From NCBI GenBank assembly GCA_051453625.1, contig JBOZIK010000001.1, positions 147,901,563 to 147,965,562 on the forward strand: a stretch of 64,000 bases of DNA, read 5' to 3'. Source of the DNA: Welwitschia mirabilis. Its lineage: Eukaryota > Gnetophyta > Gnetopsida > Welwitschiales. The notes beneath the pieces were generated by a model. The model made no database searches. It was given only the letters and a program-made list of their open reading frames with translations, and had not been told where the DNA came from. A program made the position numbers and the translations under genes. This document shows positions 61,641 to 64,000 of this stretch, piece after piece. Numbering within the stretch: position 1 is the first letter of the stretch; every line of letters starts with the position of its first letter.

Positions 61641-63778
61641 AGTTCTAATAGGTACCAAATGTGAATCAACTACCATGACAGTTAAAAAACAAATTTCTTA
61701 AAGCAAACCTATTTAATGCTAGTAGAACTCATCTGAGATGTCATGATAGAAGGAACACATAAACTAATTATATAGTTATGGAGAAGAGAGTGAATTCTAA
61801 AATACATACATAAAATTAAGAACTATCCAAAAAGATTAACTTACTTCTTTCATGCTTGAAAAAATCAAAGCACCTAATGGATCATGATTTGTAAACATCA
61901 CCAAAATAGTCTTCCACTCTAAGATAAAAATCTTCTACTAAATAGATTAATATCCAAAGCTTATAAAGAATACTTTTGAATGTATAAAATAACTTGTAAG
62001 TATTTCTATTTAGTTTATTAAATTATCTAATAATATATAATAGAGAAAACAATAATATCATCAAAATGATCCATATATAAATCTATGAGAAAAAATCATG
62101 GGTTAGAAAGAATGCTATTTTATGGATTTAATAGATAGAAAAGTACTTTACCATCTGGAATATACCACTAAAAAAATTATGCAATTCTACTGCTACTTTT
62201 CTTATATGAAATTCATAAGAGTGATGGTTTTAATACCAACAAAAAAAATGGTCATAGAATTACTTGGAATATTTTCATATAGGAATTTAAAAACAATTCC
62301 ATTCCTAATAATTTATTAAGGATAAAATGATCAAATTCCAATGTCTATGCTTAGAAAAACTATTATTGAATGAACACTAATTAGAATTCCAATATTTCAT
62401 GAAGTATTAAAAGAATTTCTTTAATGATATCTTATCAATAGTTTCATTAGCACATTTACATCCAAGGTTTAAAAAATCCTCCAAATCTTGGAGGTTAAAA
62501 TCTTCTAATGATGCATATAGAAAATAAATCACTATCTAAGTGTATAAGAGAATAGATGGTTTAAGAACAAAATGATATAGATAGTGAAGGCTACCTTCAT
62601 TAAGAATCAACATCCTCATGATAGATCCAAGGTAGTATCATTAATTAGAAATGTAAGAAAAAAGGACACATCAGTAAAAACTACCCTTTAAAGAATCAAA
62701 TTTTGACTCCTTTTACACAGAACCAACCTTAAGTATAGTAATGTCCAAATACCATATACAAAACATTTATATGCTATCCTACACATAGGTTTTATTTCTA
62801 ATTAGTTTTTATTTTTATAATTACATTGGTTCTATCTCTTATTTTCTTATTGATTTCTTAGTAAAGGGAGATTCATCCTATAAGTTTTTCTCCTTTATTA
62901 TTTTATAAATTAAATATAATCTCCTTTAATAAGTATGAGTTCTTAATAAAAGTAAGATAAGGCAAATATTAAAATTAACTTTTGTTGACCAATCCTATTT
63001 GTTTCATACTCATTTGCAGAATGAATTCTTAAGGGGAAGGAATAGGAATTGGCTTTATAGTTTATGCAAAAAGTTTCCAAATTGCATGGAATCCCATAGG
63101 TTATTAATTCATGTAGAGATTGTAAGTTCCTCTTTAAAGTTCATTAATACTTACTATCTAAAAGCTAAAAGTTAGATAGATAGAATTAGTATACTATTAA
63201 AATATTCTTTGATGATGCTATATGATCAAAATACTAATAAATTAGAAGCTACTTAAATCTAATAAGTTGATCATAATTCATATAAAGAAAGATTAGAAGA
63301 AATAAAAAATCACATTTTAAGGTGAACATAATAAAAGTATTCATCAATAATATTAAAAGGCATGAATAAAGAGCTTAAGATTAGTATAGAGGATTCTATG
63401 ACCAAACATATTTCTATTTAAACCTTTAAACTGGAAACTAACTAATATTATAAATCACATAAAGAATTAAATATTTGACTTGTAAGCTATAATTAACATT
63501 TAAGGTGGACAAAGTTTAAGATCACATACTTGATTAGAAGCATATCTTGTTAAGGTTTAATCTTATTTTTGATGTTTAGTAAAAGGCAACATTAGATTGT
63601 TGTGTTAAAAAACTTTGAAATAGAACCCCAAATAAAGTGTTAGCTAGATAGACACATTAGAATGCATATAAAAGTAGTCAATCCATTGAGGATTTAATTC
63701 TTAAGACTAAAGACAAAAAATCATGGGATGTAAGCATAAGTGATTCATCCACTAGGGAGTTAATGGTCGAGGATGAGG
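61641..63778. other. Interior of the Copia-like element after the minisatellite, nothing recognised
   Basis: AT-rich, with stops in all frames. No gag, integrase or reverse transcriptase motif could be read on either strand. Confidence 0.4.
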
Positions 63779-64000
63779 TGAGAAATAAAGGTAGAGGAAA
63801 TATAATTTTTTAAAAAAACTTTTAATTAAGTAACTATTTTTAAATGTAATTAAATTTTAGTTAAGAATAAATACTATTGTAACAAAAATGTGGAACCCTT
63901 GGATTTATAATATTTTATCCCTTTTTCTTGGTTTATAACCCTATAATATTAGGTAGAAGTGAATAGGCTAAATGGATGTAACCAATTATAACCTTTTCTA

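Larger units (their letters stand above)
58755..64000 (+). mobile_element. Copia-like LTR element with PBS, 3' LTR cut by the window end
   Basis: A left LTR at about 58755-59203 matches 63779-64000 (shared 'ttttaattaag', 'atttataa', 'ggtgaat/agtgaat..gctaa' and 'atgtaa..aattaa'). A tRNA-Met-type PBS (TGGTATTAGACT, 9 of 12 matches) lies at 59207-59218. A purine-rich tract, GTCGAGGATGAGG, lies just before the right LTR. The 4.5 kb interior holds no recognisable gag or pol but does hold a 1.6 kb minisatellite. LTR edges are approximate, and the strand follows from the PBS and purine tract. Confidence 0.6.

Overview
This is an AT-rich piece of a plant nuclear genome. It holds one recognisable intact host gene, a family 1 beta-glucosidase with plant-type introns at 8037-10793 (+). 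Almost everything else is old, nested and heavily decayed LTR retrotransposon sequence. Gypsy elements (Athila/Tat-like and chromovirus-like), SIRE-like and other Copia elements, LTRs of 1-2.7 kb, very low gene density and N gaps all suggest a large repeat-rich genome, probably a gymnosperm. Element primer-binding sites differ from their canonical forms mostly or only by transitions, and CpG is scarce outside the gene. This fits long-term deamination of methylated cytosine. An AT-rich gymnosperm such as Welwitschia would fit, but the species is an inference.

Layout. 1-7590: short tandem repeats, a diverged direct repeat of about 550 bp, and a minus-strand Copia remnant (gag zinc knuckle, tRNA-Met-type PBS, start of an LTR). 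7590-8036: a CpG-containing, apparently low-copy promoter/leader. 8037-10793: the beta-glucosidase in 9 exons, predicted 523 aa, with signal peptide and both catalytic glutamates. 10892-12900: a tandem duplication, then an Athila/Tat-type Gypsy remnant (PBS and gag). 13303-21100: a chromovirus-like element with a 2.7 kb LTR, PBS, gag and protease on +, followed by integrase, RNase H and reverse transcriptase on -, as if the pol block had been inverted. 21340-27657: a Gypsy element on + bounded by CTTAA duplications. 27676-54045: a 3.8 kb LTR/internal unit repeated in tandem (LTR-int-LTR-int-LTR, non-coding), whose middle LTR is split by two later insertions. These are a Copia tandem array with three LTRs (32375-42332, GAAAA duplications) and a Gypsy element on - (42578-49602). 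54700-56100: the 3' end of a relative of that Gypsy element on +. 56880-57660: a Copia RT/RNase H remnant on +. 58755-64000: a Copia-like element with a PBS whose interior carries about 1.6 kb of a regular 28-bp minisatellite.

The only gene likely to make a working protein is the beta-glucosidase, a secreted enzyme probably acting on a plant glucoside. An ACCAACC (MYB/AC-type) element upstream makes a coniferin/monolignol glucoside role worth testing. Every retroelement coding region I could read has stops, frameshifts or lost catalytic residues. No tRNA, rRNA or CRISPR was seen.
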